DNA of 5,718 bases from Vicinamibacterales bacterium. Its GTDB lineage: Bacteria; Acidobacteriota; Vicinamibacteria; Vicinamibacterales; UBA8438. A model generated the notes under the pieces. It ran no database searches. It had not been told where the DNA came from and saw only the letters and a program-made list of their open reading frames with translations. The DNA lies in assembly GCA_030745255.1 (NCBI GenBank), contig JASLOY010000252.1:1-5718 (forward strand), written 5' to 3'. Positions within the stretch are counted from its first letter, which is position 1, and each line of letters opens with the position of its first letter. Of this stretch, positions 1 through 5,718 are shown in pieces. A program made the translations under genes and the position numbers.

Positions 1-75
1 GGGTCGGTTGTACTGCTCCTGGTCGCCTACGCACTGTTCGACCGGCTGCGAGATTCGTTTGCGGAGGAGGTATGA
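1..75 (+). CDS. C-terminal end of an ABC-2 type permease, probably Wzm of a polysaccharide exporter (5' truncated)
   Basis: Frame 1 is open from the first base to a TGA at 73-75 and gives 25 codons, so the start lies outside the window. The visible peptide has a hydrophobic stretch (GSVVLLLVAYALF) followed by a short charged tail (DRLRDSFAEEV). This is how polysaccharide-exporting ABC-2 permeases usually end: the last membrane helix, an aromatic and arginine junction, then a short acidic cytoplasmic tail. The next gene is a Wzt-type ATPase, and Wzm and Wzt are normally encoded side by side, which is the main support for the name. Such permeases have about six membrane helices and carry undecaprenyl-linked O-antigen or similar glycan through the inner membrane. 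With only 25 residues, the family call rests largely on context; another membrane protein with a terminal helix cannot be excluded. Confidence 0.6.
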   Translation, partial: GSVVLLLVAYALFDRLRDSFAEEV

Positions 76-90
76 GGGAGAGTGCCCGGT

Positions 91-118
91 AGAAGTCAGA
101 AGTCAGAAGGCAGGAGTC
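91..118 (+). repeat. Tandem 7-bp repeat array, left arm of an inverted pair
   Basis: Four consecutive heptamers can be read without gaps: AGAAGTC at 91-97 and 98-104, AGAAGGC at 105-111 and AGGAGTC at 112-118. A degenerate fifth unit follows to about 126. The strand is almost pure purine except at the end of each unit. The array starts 15 bp after the permease stop codon. It is the inverted counterpart of the array at 232-259: the 28-bp arms match at 24 of 28 positions. The symmetry extends outward through CCCG (85-88) and CGGG (261-264). Heptamer tandem repeats between genes are known elsewhere, for example the STRR sequences of cyanobacteria, but I do not claim this is the same family. Confidence 0.85.
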
Positions 119-204
119 ATAAGGTCGCTGGTGGGCTTCGCCGTCTTCAATGCCAGGGACTTGCCCGTTGCATCGAAACAGACAGGAGGCCAGTGCGTTT
201 CTGG

Positions 205-231
205 AAGCGGCGCAGCCATCCAGCCGCTTTT
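205..231 (+). terminator. Weak terminator-like hairpin between the permease and wzt
   Basis: AAGCGGC (205-211) and GCCGCTT (223-229) are a perfect 7-bp inverted repeat with an 11-nt loop, and the run of Ts at 228-231 overlaps the right arm. This resembles an intrinsic terminator, but the T tract is only four bases long. It lies in the core between the two heptamer arms. If the permease and wzt form one operon, full termination here would be unexpected; partial attenuation or chance pairing in GC-rich DNA is as likely. Confidence 0.22.
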
Positions 232-259
232 GCCTTCTACCTTCTGACTTCCGACTTCT
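232..259 (-). repeat. Tandem 7-bp repeat array, right arm of an inverted pair
   Basis: Four consecutive units are seen on the + strand: GCCTTCT (232-238), ACCTTCT (239-245), GACTTCC (246-252) and GACTTCT (253-259). Read on the minus strand they are AGAAGTC, GGAAGTC, AGAAGGT and AGAAGGC, the same family as the units at 91-118. The array ends 20 bp before the wzt start codon, so the mRNA leader of wzt would be pyrimidine-rich here. With the left arm it could form a long imperfect hairpin enclosing 119-231. Confidence 0.85.
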
Positions 260-279
260 TCGGGAATTCCTAGCGAACC

Positions 280-1728
280 ATGCCCGCGATCGAGCTCAAC
301 CACGTGACGAAGGTATACCGGCGCCATGGGCATCGCCGGCAATTCGCCACCCTGAAGAGCGCGCTGCTGACCGGCAGCCTCGTGAAGCACTTGCGGCCTG
401 ACCAGACGTTTAGCGCCCTGCGCGGCATATCGTTGAAGGTGCCGAAGGGAGCAACATACGGCGTCATCGGGCGCAACGGGTCCGGCAAGAGCACCCTTCT
501 GAAGCTGGTGGCTGGTATCACCAAGCCCACGATTGGGACCGTCCGGGTCGAGGGCCGTGTATCGGCACTAATCGAGCTTGGCGCCGGATTTCACCCCGAA
601 ATCTCCGGTCGCGAGAACGTCTTCATCAACGGCATCATGCTGGGCCTTACGCGACGCGAGATCATGCGTCGGTTCGACGCGATCGTGGAGTTCGCGGAGC
701 TGGAAGAGTTCATCGACGCGCCGGTCAAGACCTACTCCTCCGGAATGTACATGCGGCTCGGATTCGCCGTGGCGATCAACGTCGACCCCGACATTCTGCT
801 CGTCGACGAAGTCCTGGCCGTGGGAGACGAGGGCTTCAGTCTGAAGTGCCTCGACAAGTTTGCCGAGTTCAAACGGCGCGGCAAGACCATCCTGCTCGTC
901 ACCCACGGGCTATCGATGGTCGAGCGCTTTTGCGACGAGGCGGTCTGGATCGAGGCCGGAGAGCGCCGGACCACGGGCGACCCGAAGCGCGTCGTGCAGA
1001 CATATCTCGCTGACGTCGAGCAGGCCGAGGACCAGCATCTCGCGGCCGAGGACGCCAAGGCTCAGCACACGCCGGTCACCGAGGCGTCGCCCGGTCCGGT
1101 CAGCGAGCCAACCCTGCCGGACGTACCGGACGCGGCGGCGGCCGACGCGGAGGCGTCCACCGACGAGCCGGACACCGAGGTGACCGACGACGACGAAGTG
1201 CCCGCCGACATGTTCGCGGCGAAAGAGGGGCGCTGGGGCTCGGGCGCACTACGGATCGAAAGGGTGACGCTGGAGGGAGACAACGGACCCGCGCACGTCT
1301 TTCACACAGGCGATCCTTTGACGATCCGCATGCGCGTCAGCGCGGAGCATCCCATCGATGACTTCGCCTTCGGCATCAGCATCTTCAGCACCGACGGAGT
1401 CTGTTGCTACGGCACCAACACCAACATCGAGGAGATGGAGTCCGAGTCGCTCGAGGGTGAAAGCGACGTGGTGTTCGCCATCGATCGGCTCGAACTCGTC
1501 GAAGGCACCTACAAGGTCGATGTCGCGGCCCACAAGCGGGACGGGTTCTCCTACGACTATCACCGCCTGCTCTACACATTCCGCGTGAAGTCCAGAACCA
1601 AGGATGTGGGCATCTACCGGCCCAGTCATACCTGGAGCTTCTCGCGCAATGTGCAGTTCAAGAAGCCTGACGACACGCTGGAGACCGGCGACCAGGGGTC
1701 TGAGACTGGGGTCGGAAGACCGAAGTGA
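280..1728 (+). CDS. wzt: Wzt-type ATP-binding subunit of an O-antigen/polysaccharide ABC exporter, with C-terminal Wzt_C glycan-binding domain
   Basis: This 482-residue ATPase powers export of a finished lipid-linked polysaccharide through its permease partner at the inner membrane. The nucleotide-binding domain fills about residues 1-243: Walker A GRNGSGKST (64-72), the family's IELGAGFHP segment (98-106), the Wzt-type signature YSSGMYMRLGFA (152-163) in place of LSGGQ, Walker B ILLVDE (172-177), D-loop VGD (181-183) and H-loop His209. An acidic Ala/Pro/Asp/Glu-rich linker of about 70 residues follows. Residues 317-456 match the Wzt_C fold (WGSGALRI, the CYGTNT strand near 376-381, and LVEGTYKVDVA), which in characterised systems binds the terminal modification of the glycan. 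ATG 280 is the first start after an in-frame TAG (271-273) and puts the domain at its usual N-terminus, but no good Shine-Dalgarno precedes it. The probable permease lies upstream across a repeat-filled gap. The last 20 or so residues lie beyond the domain and look unconserved. The substrate cannot be told from sequence. Confidence 0.93.
   Translation: MPAIELNHVTKVYRRHGHRRQFATLKSALLTGSLVKHLRPDQTFSALRGISLKVPKGATYGVIGRNGSGKSTLLKLVAGITKPTIGTVRVEGRVSALIELGAGFHPEISGRENVFINGIMLGLTRREIMRRFDAIVEFAELEEFIDAPVKTYSSGMYMRLGFAVAINVDPDILLVDEVLAVGDEGFSLKCLDKFAEFKRRGKTILLVTHGLSMVERFCDEAVWIEAGERRTTGDPKRVVQTYLADVEQAEDQHLAAEDAKAQHTPVTEASPGPVSEPTLPDVPDAAAADAEASTDEPDTEVTDDDEVPADMFAAKEGRWGSGALRIERVTLEGDNGPAHVFHTGDPLTIRMRVSAEHPIDDFAFGISIFSTDGVCCYGTNTNIEEMESESLEGESDVVFAIDRLELVEGTYKVDVAAHKRDGFSYDYHRLLYTFRVKSRTKDVGIYRPSHTWSFSRNVQFKKPDDTLETGDQGSETGVGRPK
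1694..1727 (+). repeat. Possible degenerate heptamer array overlapping the 3' end of wzt
   Basis: The end of wzt carries GGGGTC twice (1695-1700 and 1708-1713), then GGAAGAC and CGAAGTG as consecutive heptamer-like units, with the stop codon TGA at 1726-1728. It also has two small hairpins, GTCTGAGAC (1698-1706) and GGTC-GGAA-GACC (1710-1721). Purine bias and orientation match the left arm at 91-118, and it precedes an opposite-orientation array (1781-1808) as in the first gap. The match to the consensus is loose, so this is a suggestion only. Confidence 0.3.
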
Positions 1729-1780
1729 GCCCGAGAGCGCTGAGTCAAGATTTGGTTGGCGCAGCCCCCCGGCTTCTCCC

Positions 1781-1808
1781 GACTTCTGCCTCCTGACTTC
1801 TGCCTCCC
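1781..1808 (-). repeat. Tandem 7-bp repeat array upstream of mfd
   Basis: Four gapless units on the + strand alternate between two forms: GACTTCT (1781-1787), GCCTCCT (1788-1794), GACTTCT (1795-1801) and GCCTCCC (1802-1808). A related GGCTTCT lies just before them at 1771-1777, out of phase by three bases. On the minus strand the units fit RGRAGKY, as do those in the wzt leader. The array ends 21 bp before the mfd start codon, in the same orientation relative to the gene as the 232-259 array has to wzt. The strand facing the mRNA contains CCTCCT, the same letters as the anti-Shine-Dalgarno end of 16S rRNA. Confidence 0.85.
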
Positions 1809-1829
1809 GTAGGGCGCCCTCTGATCCCA

Positions 1830-4800
1830 GTGACTGGAACCTCACTCACTCTGCGCGCGCTGCTCAAGGCGGCGGCCAGCCGGGCAGGCCTTGGCACCGC
1901 CGACGCGATTTCCGGTCTTTCACCCGCCGCCAAAGGCTTCGCGGTGGCCGCGGCGGCCACCGATGCGCCCGTTGTGGTGGTTGTGCCCACAGACGGCGAT
2001 GTCGAGCAGATGGTCGCCGATGTCCGTTTCTTCCTTGGCGGGATGGCCGGGTTGTCGGAACACGAACTGCGCCATGGCGTGTTGCCGTTCCCCTCGCATG
2101 AGATCGACCCGTATCGTGGGCTCGCGCCCCACTTCGATGTGGCCGCCGCGAGGGCGCGCGCTCTCTATGGCCTCGCAGCCGGCTCCCCACGCGTCGTGGT
2201 CGCGGCGGCCGCCGCGCTGTTGCCGCGTCTGAGCTCGCCCGATCGACTCCTTGCGGCAGGCGCCCATCTCGAGCTCGGGGCGTTGATCGAGCCGCCCGAG
2301 CTGGGCGACCTGCTGGCCGATGCCGGGTTCACGCCGGAGGACCCGGTTGATGCGCACGGCGAGTTCTGTGTGCGAGGCGGAGTCGTGGATTTCTTCCCGG
2401 CGGGGGACGACCAGCCGATTCGAGCCGAGTTCGCCGGAGACTGCCTCGAATCTCTGCGGCGCTTCGACCCGGCGACACAGCGCTCGACCCAAACGCTCGA
2501 CCGCGCCGAGATCTTACCGCTACGCGAGCTGTTTGAACTGGACGAAGACCAGGACTCGGACATCCTCGGTCTCGATGCCGATCGGTCGACCTGGCTGCTC
2601 GACTATGTCGTGCGCACGACGGGTTCCCGAATCTATCTCTCGGAGTCGGACGAGTCGGGCACCGCAATCGAGAAACGGCTGGAGCTGGCGGCTACCGGAT
2701 TTGCTGCGGCCGCGGAGCGCGGCGACCCGGTGCTGCCGCCGGACCAATTGCTCGTCGAGTGGTCGACGCTGGAAGCATGGTTTCAGTCGGCCTCCCGCCT
2801 GGAGCAGCTCTGGGAAGACCAGGACGTCGCACGAGAGGTGCAGCACGTGTCCTGCCAGCCGGTGGTGGAATTTCATGGCCGCGTGGCGGATTGGGTGGCC
2901 GAGGTCACCCGCACCCGCGAGCGCGGCGAGACCGCGCTGTTGGTGGCCGGTACACCGGGGCGAGCTGAGCGTGTCATCGAGCTGCTGGCCGACTACGACC
3001 TGACGGCGCTCGCGATCGATACGACAGACGAGACCCACGGGGCGACGTTGCTCGTGGCGACCGGACAGCTGACCCGGGGGTTCCGGCTGCCGGACGCCGG
3101 ATTGCAGATCTTCGCCGAACCGGATGTCTTCGACGAAGAGCGACGGGTCCGGGAACGGCGCACCGGTCCAGCCCGGTCCTTCCTGTCCGATTTTCGGGAC
3201 CTCAAGGTCGGCGACCACGTCGTTCACGTGGACCACGGTGTCGGTATGTTCGTCGGGCTGAAGCAGATCCCGGTTGGGCTCGAGCAGCATGAATTCATGG
3301 AGCTGCGCTACTCCGGCCAGGACAAGCTGTTTGTCCCGGTCCAGCAGCTCGACCTGCTGCAGAAACACACCGGTACCACGAAGGCTACCCTGGACAAGCT
3401 TGGCGGCACATCCTGGGCCAAGACCAAGACCAAGGTCCGCCGCGCCATGCGAGACATGGCCGAGGAGCTGCTCAAGCTATACGCGGCGCGCAAAGCCATG
3501 CCTGGGCACGCTTTCAGTCCGGACACGCACTGGCATCGGGAGTTCGACGATGCGTTCGAGTACGAGCTCACCCCCGACCAGCAGGTCGCGGTCGCAGACA
3601 TCCGGCGCGACATGGAGTCAGCGTCGCCGATGGACCGCCTGTTGTGCGGGGACGTCGGCTACGGCAAGACGGAAGTAGCGATGCGAGCGGCACTCAAGGC
3701 GGTGATGGACAGCAAACAGGTCGGCTTTTTGGCGCCGACCACCGTGCTGGCTTTCCAGCACCACAAGACCTTGACCGACCGCTTCGCCGCGTTCCCGGTC
3801 CGGATCGACCTGATCAGCCGATTCCGTACCCGCGCCGAGCAGAAACAGACACTCGAGGATCTGCTCGCCGGCAAGGTGGACATCATCGTGGGAACGCATA
3901 GGCTCCTCTCGAAAGACGTCACGTTTCGCGATCTCGGGCTCTTGGTCGTCGACGAGGAGCAACGATTCGGTGTGGCGCACAAGGAGCGAATCAAGCAGAT
4001 GCGTCGCCGTGTCGACGTCTTGACGATGACCGCCACGCCGATCCCGCGCACACTCAACATGTCACTTGTCGGCATCCGTGACATGTCGGTCATCGAGACG
4101 CCACCGAAAGACCGCCAGTCCATCCAGACCAACGTCGTCCGCTTTGACCAGCAGATGATCGCGCGGGCGATCCGCACGGAGCTCGAGCGGGGCGGTCAGG
4201 TCTTCTTTCTGCACAGCCGGGTGACCTCGATCTACGCGATGGGCGACTTTCTGACCCGCCTGTTGCCCGAGGCGCGCGTGGCCGTCGCACACGGTCAGAT
4301 GCCGGAGGGGGCGCTCGAGCGGTGCATGATCGATTTCGTGCAGCACAAGTACGACGTGCTGCTTGCCACCACCATTATCGAGAACGGCCTCGACATCCCA
4401 AACGCGAACACCATTATCGTCAACCACGCAGAGCGGTTCGGGCTCGCGCAGCTCTACCAGCTGCGGGGCCGGGTTGGACGGTCCGACCGGCGAGCCTATG
4501 CCTACCTCTTGGTGCCGCCCGAGAGGTCGCTGTCGCCGGTGGCCCGTCAGCGTCTGGCCGCGATACGCGAGTTCAGCGATCTGGGGAGCGGGTTCCGGAT
4601 CGCGGCGCTGGACCTCGAGATCCGTGGCGGGGGCAACCTGCTCGGCGGCGAACAAAGCGGTCACATCGAATCGGTCGGGTTCGACCTCTACGTCAAGCTG
4701 CTCGAACAGACGGTGCGGGAGCTGAAGGGAGAGGAGATCGAGGACGACGTTCGCGCGGCGGTGAACATGAACGTCGATCTGAAGATCGACGAGCGCTACA

Positions 4801-5318
4801 TCCCCGATACGAATCAGCGGCTGATGGTGTATCGGCGGGTCGCCGCGGCCCGGAGCGAGACGGACTTGACGGCAGTGCTCGACGAGCTGTGCGACCGGTA
4901 TGGCCCGATTCCGCCGTCGGTGGCGGTCCTGGCCGAGTACGGGCGGATTCGGCTGCTGGCCGACCAGCTCGGGATCGAAACACTCGACCGTGATGGACAT
5001 CTCCTCGTCATAAGGTTCAGGGCCACCACCACGGTGGACCCGACACGCCTGATCCGGTTCGTCGAACGACGCCCGGACGTGGTGCTGAAGCCGCCCGCCA
5101 TGCTCACGGCGGACTTACAGAAGCCTGCAGAGGCGAGACGCGCGTCCACGAATCTGTCCTGGTGGACCGCCCGGGCTCGCAGCGAAGAGGTTCGGGCGGG
5201 CTTCTCGCGGCTCGACGTCCAGCGTGCCGAGCGCGACCGCAAGGGGCCAATGTACCTGTTCGCTCGGGTTGGCGAGGTGCTGGTGGAGTTGCGCGGGCTG
5301 GAAACGATAGAATCGTAG
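1830..5318 (+). CDS. mfd: Transcription-repair coupling factor Mfd (TRCF), full length
   Basis: Mfd is a cytoplasmic ATP-driven DNA translocase that removes RNA polymerase stalled at lesions and recruits UvrA to start nucleotide excision repair. At 1162 residues it is close to the E. coli protein (1148). The N-terminal part is the UvrB-like module without a working ATPase site, including FPSHEIDPYRGL near residue 90 and GEFCVRGGVVDFFP from 177. The RNA-polymerase-interacting (CarD-like) domain covers about 455-527 (LKVGDHVVHVDHGVG from 458), followed by the relay helix from about 529. The RecG-like translocase has Walker A GDVGYGKT (607-614), DEEQ (708-711), TATP (734-737) and motif VI QLRGRVGR (877-884), then the TRG segment. 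The C-terminal regulatory domain starts near 975 (VDLKIDERYIP). All catalytic motifs are intact. GTG 1830 is the only ordinary start after the in-frame TGA at 1794-1796; no clear Shine-Dalgarno is seen, so the start is likely but not certain. The last 70 residues or so are less familiar. It is probably co-transcribed with the next gene. Confidence 0.98.
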   Translation: MTGTSLTLRALLKAAASRAGLGTADAISGLSPAAKGFAVAAAATDAPVVVVVPTDGDVEQMVADVRFFLGGMAGLSEHELRHGVLPFPSHEIDPYRGLAPHFDVAAARARALYGLAAGSPRVVVAAAAALLPRLSSPDRLLAAGAHLELGALIEPPELGDLLADAGFTPEDPVDAHGEFCVRGGVVDFFPAGDDQPIRAEFAGDCLESLRRFDPATQRSTQTLDRAEILPLRELFELDEDQDSDILGLDADRSTWLLDYVVRTTGSRIYLSESDESGTAIEKRLELAATGFAAAAERGDPVLPPDQLLVEWSTLEAWFQSASRLEQLWEDQDVAREVQHVSCQPVVEFHGRVADWVAEVTRTRERGETALLVAGTPGRAERVIELLADYDLTALAIDTTDETHGATLLVATGQLTRGFRLPDAGLQIFAEPDVFDEERRVRERRTGPARSFLSDFRDLKVGDHVVHVDHGVGMFVGLKQIPVGLEQHEFMELRYSGQDKLFVPVQQLDLLQKHTGTTKATLDKLGGTSWAKTKTKVRRAMRDMAEELLKLYAARKAMPGHAFSPDTHWHREFDDAFEYELTPDQQVAVADIRRDMESASPMDRLLCGDVGYGKTEVAMRAALKAVMDSKQVGFLAPTTVLAFQHHKTLTDRFAAFPVRIDLISRFRTRAEQKQTLEDLLAGKVDIIVGTHRLLSKDVTFRDLGLLVVDEEQRFGVAHKERIKQMRRRVDVLTMTATPIPRTLNMSLVGIRDMSVIETPPKDRQSIQTNVVRFDQQMIARAIRTELERGGQVFFLHSRVTSIYAMGDFLTRLLPEARVAVAHGQMPEGALERCMIDFVQHKYDVLLATTIIENGLDIPNANTIIVNHAERFGLAQLYQLRGRVGRSDRRAYAYLLVPPERSLSPVARQRLAAIREFSDLGSGFRIAALDLEIRGGGNLLGGEQSGHIESVGFDLYVKLLEQTVRELKGEEIEDDVRAAVNMNVDLKIDERYIPDTNQRLMVYRRVAAARSETDLTAVLDELCDRYGPIPPSVAVLAEYGRIRLLADQLGIETLDRDGHLLVIRFRATTTVDPTRLIRFVERRPDVVLKPPAMLTADLQKPAEARRASTNLSWWTARARSEEVRAGFSRLDVQRAERDRKGPMYLFARVGEVLVELRGLETIES

Positions 5319-5324
5319 AACTAT

Positions 5325-5330
5325 GGAGGG
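5325..5330 (+). promoter_or_regulatory. Shine-Dalgarno sequence of the surA-like gene
   Basis: GGAGGG lies four bases before the ATG at 5335. An in-frame ATG at 5323 overlaps this motif and has no ribosome binding site of its own, so the motif decides the start in favour of 5335. It is the only strong Shine-Dalgarno sequence seen before a gene in this window. Confidence 0.75.
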
Positions 5331-5334
5331 ACTC

Positions 5335-5718
5335 ATGCTGAAGCGCGTCCAGCGGATCGTCACTGGGCTGACCGTGGTCGGAGCCTTTCTCGCGCTCGCC
5401 CCGTTGGCCCGCACGCAGCCGCTGGTCCCGAATACGCCCGGAGCGCTCGTGCTCGAGCGGATTCTGGTGAAGATCAACGACGGCCTGATCACGCAAACTG
5501 ATCTGGAGGCGGCGCAGATCACTGCCTTGCGGGCCCGCGGAATCCAGCCCCAGTCCGACGCCGAGCTACGACAGCTGATTCAGGAGATCACCCCGGAGGT
5601 CATCGTCAACAAGATCGAAGAGCTGTTGATTGTGCAGCGAGGCCGCGAGAACGGGCTCTCCCTGTCCGACGAACAGTTCGAAGACAGCCTGAACACCATC
5701 AAAGAAGAGAACGGCATC
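5335..5718 (+). CDS. surA: SurA-like periplasmic chaperone / peptidyl-prolyl isomerase, N-terminal part (3' truncated by window end)
   Basis: The frame stays open for 128 codons to the window edge. Residues 2-7 are basic (LKRVQR) and 8-25 hydrophobic, a classical Sec signal peptide; there is no sharp cleavage motif, with a likely site near residues 22-28. From about residue 40 the sequence fits the SurA N-terminal chaperone domain: ILVKINDGLITQTDLE (43-58), a helical stretch, then KIEELLIVQRGRENGLSLSD, the usual pattern of a helix followed by G-hydrophobic-S-hydrophobic-S/D. SurA helps outer-membrane proteins fold in the periplasm. Whether this protein also has parvulin isomerase domains cannot be seen, because they would lie downstream; it could instead be a chaperone-only or PpiD/PrsA-like member. 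Start 5335 is chosen over 5323 because of GGAGGG at 5325-5330. The 16-bp gap after mfd suggests one transcript. Confidence 0.85.
   Translation, partial: MLKRVQRIVTGLTVVGAFLALAPLARTQPLVPNTPGALVLERILVKINDGLITQTDLEAAQITALRARGIQPQSDAELRQLIQEITPEVIVNKIEELLIVQRGRENGLSLSDEQFEDSLNTIKEENGI

Noticed and set aside
161..195. Possible sigma-70 promoter upstream of wzt starting from TTGCCC or TTGCAT
   Set aside because: No acceptable -10 hexamer occurs 16-18 bp downstream of either candidate.
91..259. Heptamer arrays considered as a CRISPR array or integron attachment site
   Set aside because: Units are 7 bp with no spacers between them, the two halves are inverted, and there are no core-site motifs or nearby cas or integrase genes.
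103..530. Several overlapping open frames of 80-95 codons on both strands around the first intergenic region and the wzt start
   Set aside because: They overlap wzt or the repeat arrays in other frames, show low-complexity Arg/Ser/Pro-rich translations typical of high-GC shadow frames, and have no recognisable domain.
2520..3368. 282-codon minus-strand open frame inside mfd
   Set aside because: It lies wholly opposite the conserved mfd coding sequence; its translation resembles no family and long antisense frames are expected in GC-rich genes with strong third-position bias.
4062..5000. 312-codon minus-strand open frame inside the mfd helicase region
   Set aside because: Same reasoning: it mirrors the translocase and C-terminal domains of Mfd, whose motifs are intact on the + strand, and gives no recognisable protein.
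5115..5135. AGAAGCC and AGAGGC near the 3' end of mfd as a fourth heptamer array
   Set aside because: The two matches are out of phase with each other and there is no tandem run; it is within ordinary mfd coding sequence.
5323..5334. Alternative upstream ATG at 5323 for the surA-like gene
   Set aside because: It would place the GGAGGG ribosome binding site inside the coding sequence and add four residues before the basic start of the signal peptide; ATG 5335 has correct spacing.

Overview
This is a high-GC bacterial window with four genes on the + strand and no complete RNA gene, CRISPR array or insertion sequence. The two large genes are the Wzt-type ATPase of a polysaccharide ABC exporter (280-1728) and the transcription-repair coupling factor Mfd (1830-5318). 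They are flanked by the last 25 codons of what is probably the partner permease, Wzm (1-75), and by the first 128 codons of a SurA-like periplasmic chaperone (from 5335, cut by the window end). Exporter parts for lipid-linked surface polysaccharide and a SurA-like protein point to a Gram-negative cell. The base composition, the mfd then surA-like order and the purine-rich heptamer repeats between genes remind me of Acidobacteriota (Vicinamibacteria type). That taxonomic call is inference from memory; I could not search for it.

Layout: the permease ends at 75. A 204-bp gap follows (76-279), unusually long for a wzm-wzt pair, and it holds an inverted pair of tandem 7-bp repeats around a core of about 113 bp. 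The wzt gene encodes a nucleotide-binding domain, an acidic low-complexity linker and a C-terminal Wzt_C glycan-recognition domain. Its last codons run into hairpin-prone sequence that may be a decayed copy of the same repeats. The 101-bp gap before mfd (1729-1829) carries a second clear tandem array of the same heptamer. Mfd is full length with all expected domains. Only 16 bp separate mfd from the surA-like gene, which has a strong ribosome binding site, so those two are probably co-transcribed.

How the genes work together: Wzm and Wzt would form one exporter moving a finished undecaprenyl-linked glycan across the inner membrane, with Wzt_C recognising the chain end. Mfd is a cytoplasmic DNA-repair translocase with no direct link to export. 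The SurA-like protein would assist outer-membrane protein folding. The main item worth a second look is the heptamer family: 12 clear units in three arrays, consensus RGRAGKY read on the purine-rich strand, with positions 2, 4 and 5 invariant. All three arrays lie between genes and one sits directly upstream of each of the two large genes, both of which lack a good Shine-Dalgarno sequence.
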